Positions 5,790-14,114 of a stretch of DNA of 47,254 bases are shown here, in pieces; the stretch's first letter is position 1; every line of letters begins with the position of its first letter. The notes beneath the pieces were generated by a model. It was given only the letters and a program-made list of their open reading frames with translations, was not told where the DNA came from and searched no databases. Position numbers and translations under genes: made by a program. The stretch is from CAZUDO01 sp964618895 (GTDB lineage Bacteria > Desulfobacterota > Binatia > DP-6), in the NCBI GenBank assembly GCA_964618895.1, contig CAZUDO010000052.1, positions 1 to 47,254 on the forward strand, given 5' to 3'.

Positions 5790-6205
5790 GCACCCCCTTC
5801 GTTCCCGATGCCTCCGTGACGGTCGCTTGGGTCCACCCGGTGCAGGGGGACGCCATGACCGATGCGCTGCTCACCCGCATCGAGGAAGGCGCGGAGATCG
5901 TGGTTCCCACACTCTGGTTCGTCGAGGTGGCCAATGTGTTGCTGGGCCTCGAACGCCGGAGGCGCCTGGCCGGTCGCGAGCGTCGTGAGGCGCTCGAACG
6001 ACTGACCGCCCTGCGGCCGGTTCTCGACCTGGACGGCGCCCGGTCCGCCTTCGGCACCACGAGCGAACTCGCGGCCAAGCATGGTCTGACGGTCTACGAC
6101 GCGACGTATCTCGAGCTCGCGCAGCGCCGGCGCTTCGCGTTGGCGACCCGCGACCGGCCGCTCCGAACGGCGGCCCGCCGTTGCCATGTCGAGGTGCTTC
6201 CGTAG
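5786..6205 (+). CDS. vapC: PIN-domain toxin (second pair)
   Basis: A 139-residue PIN-domain protein with a GTG start coupled to the antitoxin stop. Catalytic acidic residues are visible in FVPDASVTVAW (first Asp), LWFVEVANVL (Glu), GLTVYDATYLELA (Asp) and LATRDRPLRTA (Asp). It belongs to the VapC-like branch with type II toxin partners of the Phd fold. Predicted activity: Mg-dependent endoribonuclease. Confidence 0.88.
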   Translation: MSTPFVPDASVTVAWVHPVQGDAMTDALLTRIEEGAEIVVPTLWFVEVANVLLGLERRRRLAGRERREALERLTALRPVLDLDGARSAFGTTSELAAKHGLTVYDATYLELAQRRRFALATRDRPLRTAARRCHVEVLP

Positions 6206-6376
6206 CGCATCGGCCTGTCGGCCACTCGGACCGGTCCCGGACACCGTCGGCTGCCACCGCGGCGGGTGAGGCTGGGGCTCGAGGCCCGGCACAGTTTTCC
6301 CTTGCTCGCGCCTGTCTTGCCGGAGTAGAACGTTCCCCGGCGGGCAAGCCGCCCTATGCGGTCGGGGAGGTCTCTC

Positions 6377-6847
6377 ATGCGCGCGATCGTCACCATCATG
6401 TTGACGGGTCTGGTTGTCCTGAGTGGCTCCAGTGCCCGGGCCGAAACCGACTGCGAGCCGGCGCGGTGTGCGGTGCAGGCGGCGATCAACGCTGCATGCG
6501 ACTGCAGCACCGCCAGCAACCACGGCCGCTACGTGAGCTGTGTCGCGCACGTGGTGAAGCAGCTGTCGACCAACGGTACCATCCCCACCAACTGCAAGGG
6601 CAAGGTGAAGCGCTGCGCGGCACGGTCCACGTGCGGCAAGGCCGGCTTCGTCATCTGTACGATCCCGGTGCCCGGGGCGTGTGACCTCGCGACCAGCACC
6701 TGCGCCGGCAACGCGACCGTCGCCTGCCTGACCGACGCCCAGTGCACCACGTCGCGCTGCAAGACCCGGTCGAGCGCGGAGGGGTGCGTGGCGATCGGCG
6801 GGACGGTCGGTACCGGCGCCACCTGCTGCGCCAACTGCGCGCCCTGA
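6377..6847 (+). CDS. Small secreted Cys-rich protein
   Basis: A 156-residue protein of unknown function. The ATG at 6377 follows GGGGAGG and opens a signal peptide (MRAIVTIMLTGLVVLSGSSARA). The mature part has many Cys residues (for example CEPARC, CDCSTAS, CAARSTCGK, CCANC) and short segments such as YVSCVAHVVKQL and TCAGNATVACLTDAQC that recur in secreted proteins of this lineage. The cysteines are probably disulfide-bonded in the periplasm or outside. I do not recognise a named family. An in-frame ATG at 6356 would add seven residues without improving the signal peptide. Confidence 0.75.
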   Translation: MRAIVTIMLTGLVVLSGSSARAETDCEPARCAVQAAINAACDCSTASNHGRYVSCVAHVVKQLSTNGTIPTNCKGKVKRCAARSTCGKAGFVICTIPVPGACDLATSTCAGNATVACLTDAQCTTSRCKTRSSAEGCVAIGGTVGTGATCCANCAP

Positions 6848-6951
6848 GCCCGGGTGGGGGTAGCGCGCCCGGCTGAGCCCTGTCCCCGTCAGCCGCCGCG
6901 CCGTCCTGCTGAGCCTTTCCAACCCGTCGGCCGCCGGGCTATCCTGCTGCG

Positions 6952-7764
6952 ATGGCCGACGCTCCCGTCACCCTCGAGGGCTGGTACGTCCTGCACGAGA
7001 TGTACGCCCTCGACTGGCCGCGCTGGAACGCGCTCGCGCCCGCCGACCGTGACGCCATCGTCGCCGAGGCCAGCGCGCTCCTGGCGCAGCAGGCGCGGCC
7101 CGCCGATGGCCACAGCGCCCTCTTCTCGCTCCTCAGCCAGAAGGGCGACCTGTGCGTCATGCACTGGCGGCGCGACCTGGAGGGGCTGCGGCGGGAGGAG
7201 GTGGCCTTGCAGCGCACGCGCTTCGCGGCCTTCCTGCGCCCGACGTACTCGTACCTGTCGGTGATCGAGCTCGGCACCTACGAGCTGGCCGGCCACGCCG
7301 CCGCCATGGTCGAGCGCCGGGGCATCGCCAAGGGCACGCCGGAGTTCGAGCCGGCGGTGCAGGCCGAGATGCAGCGGCTGGCCCGCCCGCGCCTCTACCT
7401 CGAGGTGCCGGCAGGCCGCTACGTCTGCTTCTACCCCATGTCCAAACGGCGGGGCGAGCAGGTCAACTGGTTCGACCTGCCGGCGGCCGAGCGGGGCGAG
7501 CTGATGAAGGGCCACGGCATGATCGGCCGCAAGTACGCCGGGCAGGTGACACAGGTGATCTCGGGCTCGGTCGGCCTCGACGACTGGGAATGGGGCGTGA
7601 CCCTGTTCGCCGACGACCCGCTGGTCTTCAAGAAGCTCATCTACGAGATGCGTTTCGACGCCGCCAGCTCGCGCTACGCGCTCTTCGGCCCGTTCTACGT
7701 TGGCATCCGCGTTGCCCCGGATGCTCTCGGCGAGGTGCTGCGCACCGGCGTGCCGGCGGCGTAG
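6952..7764 (+). CDS. hemQ: Coproheme decarboxylase / chlorite dismutase family (HemQ)
   Basis: A 270-residue member of the chlorite dismutase-like superfamily. The CFYPMSKRR segment (~159-167) contains the Tyr used by HemQ to decarboxylate coproheme III to haem b, MKGHGMIGRKY supplies the proximal His (~188), and DDWEWGVTLFADDPLVFKKLIYEMRFD followed by RYALFGPFYVG is the typical C-terminal half. HemQ is the last step of the coproporphyrin-dependent haem pathway found in monoderms and several diderm lineages. A broken copy of its middle part lies at 3557-3708. A molybdoenzyme gene follows 9 bp downstream in the same orientation. Confidence 0.9.
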   Translation: MADAPVTLEGWYVLHEMYALDWPRWNALAPADRDAIVAEASALLAQQARPADGHSALFSLLSQKGDLCVMHWRRDLEGLRREEVALQRTRFAAFLRPTYSYLSVIELGTYELAGHAAAMVERRGIAKGTPEFEPAVQAEMQRLARPRLYLEVPAGRYVCFYPMSKRRGEQVNWFDLPAAERGELMKGHGMIGRKYAGQVTQVISGSVGLDDWEWGVTLFADDPLVFKKLIYEMRFDAASSRYALFGPFYVGIRVAPDALGEVLRTGVPAA

Positions 7765-7773
7765 CGGCGTTCC

Positions 7774-9957
7774 ATGCCCCGCCCGCGCGTCGCCGCCGGG
7801 GGCGGCCTCGCCGCCGTCACCTACGTGTGGCGGAAGGGCCGCGAGGCGGGCGGGCTGTGGAAGCTCTACCGCCGGCTGCGCTCGCGCAACGTGTGCAAGA
7901 CGTGCGCGCTCGGCATGGGCGGGCAGCAGGGCGGCATGGTGAACGAGGCCGGTCACTTCCCCGAGGTTTGCAAGAAATCGGTGCAGGCCCAGGCCGGCGA
8001 CATGGCGGGTGCGATCGACGAGACCTTCTTCCGCACGACCCCGATCGCGCACCTCGAACGGCTCGGGTCGGCGGAGCTCGAACGACTCGGCCGGGTGGTC
8101 TTTCCGCTGCTGGCCGGAGAGGGCGACACCCACTTCCGGCGCATCCCGTGGCCCGAGGCGCTCGACCGCGCCGGAGCGGCGCTGCGTGCGGCGCCGCCGG
8201 CGGAGGTCTTCTTCTACGCCTCAGGCCGGTCGAGCAACGAGGCGGCCTTCCTGCTGCAACTGATCGCACGCGCGTACGGCACCGCCAACATCCACAACTG
8301 CTCGTACTACTGCCACGCGGCCTCGGGCGTCGCGCTCGACATGGTCTTCGGCTCGGGCACGTCGTCGGTGGCGCTGGATGACCTGGAGCAGGCGGACCTG
8401 GCGCTGGTGGCGGGCGCCAACCCGGCGAGCAACCACCCGCGCCTCATCACCCAGCTGGTGCGCCTGCGCCGTCGCGGCGGCAAGGTGATCGTCGTCAACC
8501 CGCTCCGCGAGCTCGGCCTGGTACGCTTCCGCGTGCCGTCCGACTGGCGGAGCATGCTGTTCGGCTCGACGGTGTCGGACCTGTACCTGCAACCGCACGT
8601 GGGCGGTGACGTGGCGCTCCTGAAGGCCCTGCTGAAGGGGCTGGTCGAGCGCAACGGGATCGATCGACCCTTCGTCGCGGCCCACACGAGCGGCTGGGAG
8701 ACGCTCGCTGCCGATCTCGCGGCGGCGTCGTGGGACGAGCTCGTCCGGCGGTCGGGCGTGCCGCGGGCGGACATCGACCAGGCCGTCGAGCTTCTCGCCC
8801 GGGCGCGGCGCGGCATTTTTCTCTGGGCCATGGGGCTCACGCACCACGCCCACGGCGTCGACAACGTCCTGGCGCTCGCCAACCTGGCCCTGGCGCGGGG
8901 CTGGCTCGGACGTCCCGGCTGCGGGCTCCTGCCGGTGCGCGGCCACTCCAACGTGCAGGGGGTCGGCTCATGCGGCGTCTCGCCGGCGTTGAAGGAGGCC
9001 TTCGCCGCCAAGCTCGCCGAGCTGTACGGCATCGCGCCGGCGGCGGCTCCGGGGCAGGACACGTACGCCTCGATGGTGGCGGCCGCCGACGGCCACATCC
9101 GGGCGGCGGTCCTCCTGGGCGGGAACCTGTTCGCCAGCAACCCCGACCGCACCTGGGCGGCGGCGGCGCTGCGCCGCATCGGCTGTACGGTGTCGATCAC
9201 CACCAAGCTGAACCAGGGCCACGTGCACGGCCGCGGCCGCACCGCCCTTGTCCTGCCGGCGCTGGCGCGCGACGAGGAGGCACAGCCGACCACGCAGGAG
9301 TCCATGTTCAACCTGGTCCGCCTGTCCGACGGCGGAACGCCCGCCGTACCCGGCGAGATGCGCTCGGAGGTCGATATCCTGGCCGCCCTCGCCGAGCTGA
9401 TCCTGCCGCCCGGGCGCTTCGACTGGACGGCGCTGCGCTCGCACCGCCAGCTCCGGCAGGAGATCGCGCGCGTGGTACCGGGCTTCGCGGCCATCGGCGC
9501 GATCGACGACACCCGGCGCGAGTTCGCGATCGGTGGTCGCGTGCTGCACGAGCCCCGCTTCCCGACGCCCGACGGCCGTGCCCGCTTCCACCCCACGCCG
9601 TTGCCCGCGTTCGCGCCGGGCGCGGGCGAGTTCCGCCTGACGACGCTGCGCTCCGAGGGGCAGTTCAACACGGTGGTGTACGACGAGGAAGACCTCTACC
9701 GCGGCAATCGCCGGCGCGACGTGGTCATGATGGCGGCCGAGGACGCTGCCCGGCTCGGCGTCACCGAAGGCGCACGCGTGGTGGTCGAAACCGACACCGG
9801 CCGCCTCGAGGTGTCGGCGGCGTTCGCGGGCCTGCGGCCCGGGAACCTGGCGATGTACTACCCCGAGGCGAACGTGCTCGTCCCGCGCCGTCTCGATCCG
9901 CGTTCGAAGACGCCGGCCTTCAAGTCGGTCGCGGCGCGCCTCCGTGCGGTGGCGTGA
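7774..9957 (+). CDS. FdhF/YdeP-family molybdopterin oxidoreductase
   Basis: A 727-residue molybdopterin-dependent oxidoreductase, alpha-subunit type. The N-terminus has NVCKTCALGMGGQQGGMVNE and FPEVCKKSVQAQ, characteristic of the YdeP-like formate-dehydrogenase-related group with its reduced Cys set in place of a classic Cys4 [4Fe-4S] motif. Further cofactor-site elements: FYASGRSSNEAAFLLQ, NIHNCSYYCHAASG, ADLALVAGANPASNHPR, GHSNVQGVGSCGVSP and VLLGGNLFASNP. A C-terminal molydopterin dinucleotide-binding domain starts near RLTTLRSEGQFNTVVYDEEDLYRGN. No Tat signal, so cytoplasmic. YdeP is linked to acid resistance in E. coli; the substrate is unknown. It directly follows hemQ and may be co-transcribed. 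Confidence 0.88.
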   Translation: MPRPRVAAGGGLAAVTYVWRKGREAGGLWKLYRRLRSRNVCKTCALGMGGQQGGMVNEAGHFPEVCKKSVQAQAGDMAGAIDETFFRTTPIAHLERLGSAELERLGRVVFPLLAGEGDTHFRRIPWPEALDRAGAALRAAPPAEVFFYASGRSSNEAAFLLQLIARAYGTANIHNCSYYCHAASGVALDMVFGSGTSSVALDDLEQADLALVAGANPASNHPRLITQLVRLRRRGGKVIVVNPLRELGLVRFRVPSDWRSMLFGSTVSDLYLQPHVGGDVALLKALLKGLVERNGIDRPFVAAHTSGWETLAADLAAASWDELVRRSGVPRADIDQAVELLARARRGIFLWAMGLTHHAHGVDNVLALANLALARGWLGRPGCGLLPVRGHSNVQGVGSCGVSPALKEAFAAKLAELYGIAPAAAPGQDTYASMVAAADGHIRAAVLLGGNLFASNPDRTWAAAALRRIGCTVSITTKLNQGHVHGRGRTALVLPALARDEEAQPTTQESMFNLVRLSDGGTPAVPGEMRSEVDILAALAELILPPGRFDWTALRSHRQLRQEIARVVPGFAAIGAIDDTRREFAIGGRVLHEPRFPTPDGRARFHPTPLPAFAPGAGEFRLTTLRSEGQFNTVVYDEEDLYRGNRRRDVVMMAAEDAARLGVTEGARVVVETDTGRLEVSAAFAGLRPGNLAMYYPEANVLVPRRLDPRSKTPAFKSVAARLRAVA

Positions 9958-10011
9958 GCACGGCCGGGCCGTCACCGTCACTCTCGACGTGTAGCGCGAC
10001 GGCGGGCGGCG

Positions 10012-11106
10012 TCAGAACTCCTGGTTCGGGTAGTAGCGCCGATCGCCGAGCGCGTCGACCGCGGCCCAGAAGGCCGGCCCGCCGGACGCGCCGGGCTCCT
10101 TCAGGTGGAGCGTCTGGCGCAGGTAGTTCCAGCTGTCGGGATGGAGCGCGCGGGCCTCGGCGAAGGCGCGCTGGGCGTCGGCCGTCCGGCCGCGATGGTG
10201 CAGTGCCGTGCCCAGACGGAAGAGCGCGGCGGCGCGCGCGCGCGCCGGATCGGCGTCCGGGAGGCGCCGGCGCACCTCGTCGGGGGAGAGCGCGTGACGG
10301 CTCCGCGCGCCGTGGGTGACCCAATCACGGACGGCGTCCAGGTAGTGCGCGCGGCGCTTCTCGAGCTCGGTCCGCATGGCGTCCATGTCGAAACCGGGCT
10401 GCATCATGCCGCGGAAGTACTCGCCTGCCCAGCCGGCGTCGTTCGGGCGCACCACCTGGCCTTCCTCGTCGATCCAGGCGATCGAGGGGACGTTGACCCA
10501 GCCGTAGCGCGTCGCCACCACGTGCGCGGCGTCGATCAGGCTCGGGTGCGTGGGCGTGGCCTGCTGGATCCAGTAGGCGGCGTCAGCGGCGCCGCCGGCG
10601 TCCATGGCGATGGTGATGAGCGTGAAGCCCTGCTCGGAAAGCTCGGCGTGCAGTGCCTGCCAGACTGGCAGGTCGAGGCAGCAGCCTCACCAGGAGGCCC
10701 ACGAGACCAGCAGGACCTTCTTGCCGCGCTCGGCGGCGAGCGTGTGCTGGCGCCCGTCGAGGTCCGGGAGGGTGAAGTCCGGCGCCAGGAGGGATGCGCG
10801 CAGGTGCTCCTGCGTGCCGCTGGGCTCGTCGAAGAGCCACACGGTGCGGGCGTCGTCATGTACCACGGGCTGGCCGCGCAGGCGCGCGAGGGCGGCCAGG
10901 TCGATCGCGCCGTCGCCGCGCACCAGCTCGCGCGTGCGATCGGGCGGGATCGGGACGCACAGCGACCCGCGGCAGAGGCCCGCAGGCTTGCGCTCCCAGC
11001 CGCTGGCGGGAAGGTCCGCCGCCGCCATCCAGAGGGCGTCGCCGTCGGCGTCCGCGACCAGACTCCGCTCGTCCTGCTCGTCGATCACGGTGATCCTGTC
11101 GGCCAT
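10012..11106 (-). CDS. Thioredoxin-like selenoprotein with in-frame UGA (Sec) and TPR-like tail
   Basis: Reading from the ATG at 11106 (TAGGAG site), the frame reaches LLVSWASW, then TGA at 10687-10689, then continues in frame GCCLDLPVWQALHAEL and on to TAA-free sequence ending at 10012 (364 residues, Sec at 140). The UGA sits at the first redox position of a thioredoxin motif (U-G-C-C), the context WASW-x-GC is that of redoxin domains, and the downstream part (FTLITIAMDAGG, VNVPSIAWIDEEGQVVRP) completes a thioredoxin fold. A hairpin with an AGUCU apex follows the UGA at SECIS distance. C-terminal helices (RAAALFRLGTALHHRGRTADAQRAFAEARALHPDS) resemble TPRs. Predicted role: thiol/selenol oxidoreductase. 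The alternative is two genes split by a nonsense mutation. Confidence 0.82.
10656..10672 (-). promoter_or_regulatory. Bacterial SECIS-like hairpin
   Basis: On the coding strand CCTGCCA-GTC-TGGCAGG forms a perfect 7-bp stem starting 14 nt after the UGA, with the loop G 22 nt downstream of it. The apical sequence AGUCU resembles the GGUCU apex of the E. coli fdhF SECIS, the element recognised by SelB. Position and loop both fit the bacterial requirement for UGA decoding as selenocysteine. Confidence 0.75.
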
Positions 11107-11164
11107 GTGGCGCTCCTATCCGAGATTCGCCATCGGTGCTACGTGCCTCCGCGGCGCGCTGGAT

Positions 11165-11911
11165 CTATCCCCCCGGCAGCAGGAGCCTCACGCCCCCGAT
11201 CAGCAGGACGACAGCGAGCACGCGCCGCAGCGCCAGCGGCGGCAGCCGGTGGGCGCCGAGCCAGGAACCGCACAGCCCGCCCGCCAGCGCGACGGTGGTG
11301 AAGGACGCGGTGCCCGCCGGGATGGTTCCTGATGTGGTGAGGAATCCGATCAGTCCCGCGGCCGAGTTGGCCAGGATGAACACGATGGTGGCGCCCGCCG
11401 TGGGGCGCGGCTCGGTGAGCCCGGCGAGCAGCAACAGCGGCGAGAGGTACACGCCGCCGCCGATTCCGGTCAGGCCGGCGAGCAGGCCGAGTGTCGCCCC
11501 GATGACGACCAATAGCCCCGCGGCCGGCCGCGCCCGCGACGCCGCCGGACCACCCTGATGCCACAGCTGCGTCGCCGCCAGCACCAGGGTCGCGCCCAGC
11601 AGCCGCTTGTAGGCCGATCCCGGCAGCGTGAACGCCCCGCCGGCGAAGGCGGCCGGAATCGAACCGACGCACAACGGGACCACGAGCGTCCACGGCACCA
11701 GCCCGGCGCGCGCGAAGCGGAGGGTGCCGGCGGCGGCGACGACGACGTTCATCGCCAAGGCGGCGGGTTTCATGACGGCCGGAGAGACGCCGCAGAGCGC
11801 CATCGCCATCAGGTACGCCGTCGCGCCGCCATGCCCGACCATCGAGTAGAGTACGGCGGCCACGAACACGAGAGCGGCGAGAGTCAGGAAAGAAGCCGGA
11901 TCGGTCGGCAC
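11165..11911 (-). CDS. TauE/SafE-family sulfite/organosulfonate exporter-like membrane protein
   Basis: A 248-residue membrane protein with about seven to eight hydrophobic segments, starting at the GTG at 11911 (VPTDPASFLTLAALVFVAAVLYSMVGHGGATAYL). The paired glycine-rich motifs VGHGGATAYLMAMALCGVSP and GLTGIGGGVYLSPLLLL are the two-fold repeat hallmark of the TauE/SafE (DUF81) family. The family exports anions such as sulfite or sulfoacetate; substrate unknown here. No strong ribosome-binding site precedes the chosen GTG, so the start is uncertain. Transcribed divergently from the Uma2 gene. Confidence 0.85.
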   Translation of the reverse strand: MPTDPASFLTLAALVFVAAVLYSMVGHGGATAYLMAMALCGVSPAVMKPAALAMNVVVAAAGTLRFARAGLVPWTLVVPLCVGSIPAAFAGGAFTLPGSAYKRLLGATLVLAATQLWHQGGPAASRARPAAGLLVVIGATLGLLAGLTGIGGGVYLSPLLLLAGLTEPRPTAGATIVFILANSAAGLIGFLTTSGTIPAGTASFTTVALAGGLCGSWLGAHRLPPLALRRVLAVVLLIGGVRLLLPGG

Positions 11912-12032
11912 CGGGCTGTTTCTAGCGGGGACCGCACGCGTCCCGCCAGCGACGATGCCTGAAGCGATGCATGGCGCCCCGATGGTGTGGAGTGTCCCGG
12001 TGGGTGATGTGCGCAGCCATGGAGGTGCGGCG

Positions 12033-12611
12033 ATGGGCCATGGTATCGTGCCGGACGTGGGCCGCGCGACGTACGCCGATCTGCTGGCGGTGCCGGAGCA
12101 TCTCGTCGCCGAGATCGTCGGCGGGGAGCTGATCACGAGCCCCCGCCCGGCGCCGCCGCACGCCCTGGCGGGGTCGGCCATCGGCAGTGCGCTGTTCGAC
12201 CGCTTCAATGGCCCGCCCGGCGGGTCGGACCGTCCGGGAGGGTGGTGGATCCTCTTCGAGCCCGAGCTGCACCTCAGTGACGATGTGCTGGTGCCCGATG
12301 TCGCTGGCTGGCGCCGCACGCGCCTACCCACGCTGCCGGCCGAGACCTACTTCACGGTGGCCCCCGATTGGGTATGCGAGATCGTGTCACCGTCGAGCGG
12401 CCGGCTCGACCGCACGCGCAAGATGCCGATCTACGCCCGGGCAGGGGTCGCGTTCCTGTGGATGGTCGACCCGGGGCTGCGCACGCTCGAGGCCTACCGC
12501 CTCGACGGCAGCCGATGGATGGTGGCGGCGACCGCCGGCGGCGGCGACGCCGTCTGCGTGGCGCCGTTCGACGCGCTCGCCATCGACATGAGCCGCTGGT
12601 GGCCGGACTGA
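12033..12611 (+). CDS. Uma2-family (DUF820) nuclease-like protein
   Basis: A 192-residue protein with the Uma2/PD-(D/E)xK pattern: TYADLLAVPEHLVAEIVGGELI, then ILFEPELHLSDDVLVPDVAGWRR (catalytic Glu and Asp), PDWVCEIVSPSSGRLDRTRKMPIYARAGVAFLWMVDPG. The family is expanded in cyanobacteria and many environmental bacteria; its cellular role is not settled. The ATG at 12033 follows GGAGGTG and is preferred to upstream ATG codons at 11955 and later. Confidence 0.85.
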   Translation: MGHGIVPDVGRATYADLLAVPEHLVAEIVGGELITSPRPAPPHALAGSAIGSALFDRFNGPPGGSDRPGGWWILFEPELHLSDDVLVPDVAGWRRTRLPTLPAETYFTVAPDWVCEIVSPSSGRLDRTRKMPIYARAGVAFLWMVDPGLRTLEAYRLDGSRWMVAATAGGGDAVCVAPFDALAIDMSRWWPD

Positions 12612-12612
12612 C

Positions 12613-13233
12613 TCACCGCGGACGGAAGCCGAGCCAGTGGGCGAGCCGTTTGGCCGACTCCCCGAGCGCCCGCTCCAGGATCTCCGCGCGCGTGCGCCAC
12701 CGCCCGCCGCCTTCCACGAAGGCGGGCAGGTCGAGGAGGTTCTCGCCCAGTGGTGCCTGGGTGTAGTCGAAGCGGTCCGTGCCGAGGACGGTCCCGTCGC
12801 TGGCGACGTACACGACGATCTCGTACGCCACCGACGCCGGTGCGGTGACGCCGAGCCCCGATCCCTTGCGCTCGACGTAGCGCCGGACGACGCCGAACGC
12901 CACCACGGTGGCGCCCATGCGCTTGCCGAGCGTGCGCGCGCGGGCGGCGTCGTCGGGGTCGGGTGCCATGTCGGCGGTCGCGGCGGCCACCCGGTCGGCG
13001 TCGAGGACGGACACGCGGGCTTCGGCGAGACGATCGGTGAGCGTGCGTGCTGCGGTCACGCCGGCGTCGGCTGGTACCGGGACCGGATCAGCATCACCGG
13101 GAGCCGCGGCGGTGAAGCGCAGTGGCGGGACTGCGAGCTGCACCAGGCTCGGGATCACGGGCGGACGAGCCGGCACGACCCGCTCGACGCAACCCACCAG
13201 GCCCACGACCAGGATCGCGAGGGCGCGCGTCAC
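12613..13233 (-). CDS. Predicted lipoprotein, CsgG/LpoB-like
   Basis: A 206-residue protein starting at the GTG at 13233, whose first four bases overlap the stop of the upstream permease (GTGA). The N-terminus VTRALAILVVGLVGC is a lipoprotein signal with a lipobox ending at Cys. The body (ARTLGKRMGATVVAFGVVRRYVERKGS, PASVAYEIVVYVASDGTVL, FDYTQAPLGENLLDLPAF, GGRWRTRAEIL) resembles lipoproteins of the CsgG/TolB-like group in which a per-gene 'level/variant' fold oligomerises or activates partners. Placed last in the metal-uptake operon. Function unknown. Confidence 0.65.
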   Translation of the reverse strand: MTRALAILVVGLVGCVERVVPARPPVIPSLVQLAVPPLRFTAAAPGDADPVPVPADAGVTAARTLTDRLAEARVSVLDADRVAAATADMAPDPDDAARARTLGKRMGATVVAFGVVRRYVERKGSGLGVTAPASVAYEIVVYVASDGTVLGTDRFDYTQAPLGENLLDLPAFVEGGGRWRTRAEILERALGESAKRLAHWLGFRPR

Positions 13234-14114
13234 GTCCCCGCACGATACGGTGCCGCCGCCCGCGGCACCAGCGCGTGGCCGAGGGCGATCAGCAGGAGGG
13301 GCAGGCTCGCCGCCGCCACCTCCGCCGGTCCGAGCGGCAGATCGAGGCGGTAGGCGATGTAGAAGCCCGCGAAGGCGGTCACGGCGCCGAGGGTCGCGGA
13401 CAGGAGCGAGAACGTCGCCATGTGCCGCGTCACGCGCCGGGCGGCCAGCGGCGGCAGGACGAGGAATCCGAAGGTCACCAGCGGGCCGGCGGTCATCACG
13501 CCGAAGGAGATGGTCACCCCGATGAGCAGGTAGAGCACGGCGTCCCACAGCGCGGCCTGCTTGCCGAGCACGATCGCCATGTCGCGATCGAACGACACCA
13601 ACAGAAACTCGCGCCGGAACGCGAACAAGGCGAGCGCGACGACGCCGAACACGGTGGCTAGCAACGGCAGGTCGGATGTGGTCAGGATGTCGCCCTTGAG
13701 CAAGTTCAGGAGCTGCGATTCACCGTAGGGGTCGGCGGCCAGGAAGAGGATGGTGGCGGCCGACGCGAGCGCGTAGGTGGCACCGATGCGTCCCTCGGGG
13801 ATGGTCGGGCCGCGGCGTTCGAGCGCCGCGAGCACGAGCAGCCCCGCGAGGGTGAAGCCGAACGAGCCCACCATCGCGAGCACACGCTCGCTCGGCTCGG
13901 CATGCTCGTGGGTGCCAACCAGCGCGCGGTAGGCGAGGAACGCGAACGCGATGCCGGCGGCCGAGAGCTGGGGCAGCGCGACGCCCAGGAACACCATGCG
14001 CCGGAGGAGGAAGTAGACGCCGACCAGCGGGCACAGGAGGCCCACCAGCACGCTCGCGACCAGCGCGTCGTGGAGCAGGAAGTCGGGCTGCAGGATCTCC
14101 GTCAGGCCGCTCAT
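13230..14114 (-). CDS. znuB: Metal ABC transporter permease (ZnuB/TroC type)
   Basis: A 294-residue integral membrane protein with eight or more hydrophobic segments, ATG at 14114 (MSGLTEILQPDFLLHDALVASVLVGLLCPLVGVYF). Family features: VFLGVALPQLSAAGIAF, LLKGDILTTS, RREFLLVSFDRDMA, GVMTAGPLVTFGFLVLPPLAARRV. It forms the channel for Zn2+ or Mn2+ import driven by the ATPase encoded just upstream; the stop of that gene (TAA) shares one base with this ATG. Metal specificity cannot be decided. Confidence 0.9.
   Translation of the reverse strand: MSGLTEILQPDFLLHDALVASVLVGLLCPLVGVYFLLRRMVFLGVALPQLSAAGIAFAFLAYRALVGTHEHAEPSERVLAMVGSFGFTLAGLLVLAALERRGPTIPEGRIGATYALASAATILFLAADPYGESQLLNLLKGDILTTSDLPLLATVFGVVALALFAFRREFLLVSFDRDMAIVLGKQAALWDAVLYLLIGVTISFGVMTAGPLVTFGFLVLPPLAARRVTRHMATFSLLSATLGAVTAFAGFYIAYRLDLPLGPAEVAAASLPLLLIALGHALVPRAAAPYRAGT

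Noticed and set aside
10687..10689. UGA as a simple nonsense mutation splitting a thioredoxin-like gene
   Set aside because: Not chosen because UGA is at the exact redox position, the frame and fold continue, and a SECIS-like hairpin follows; it remains the fallback if no sel genes exist.
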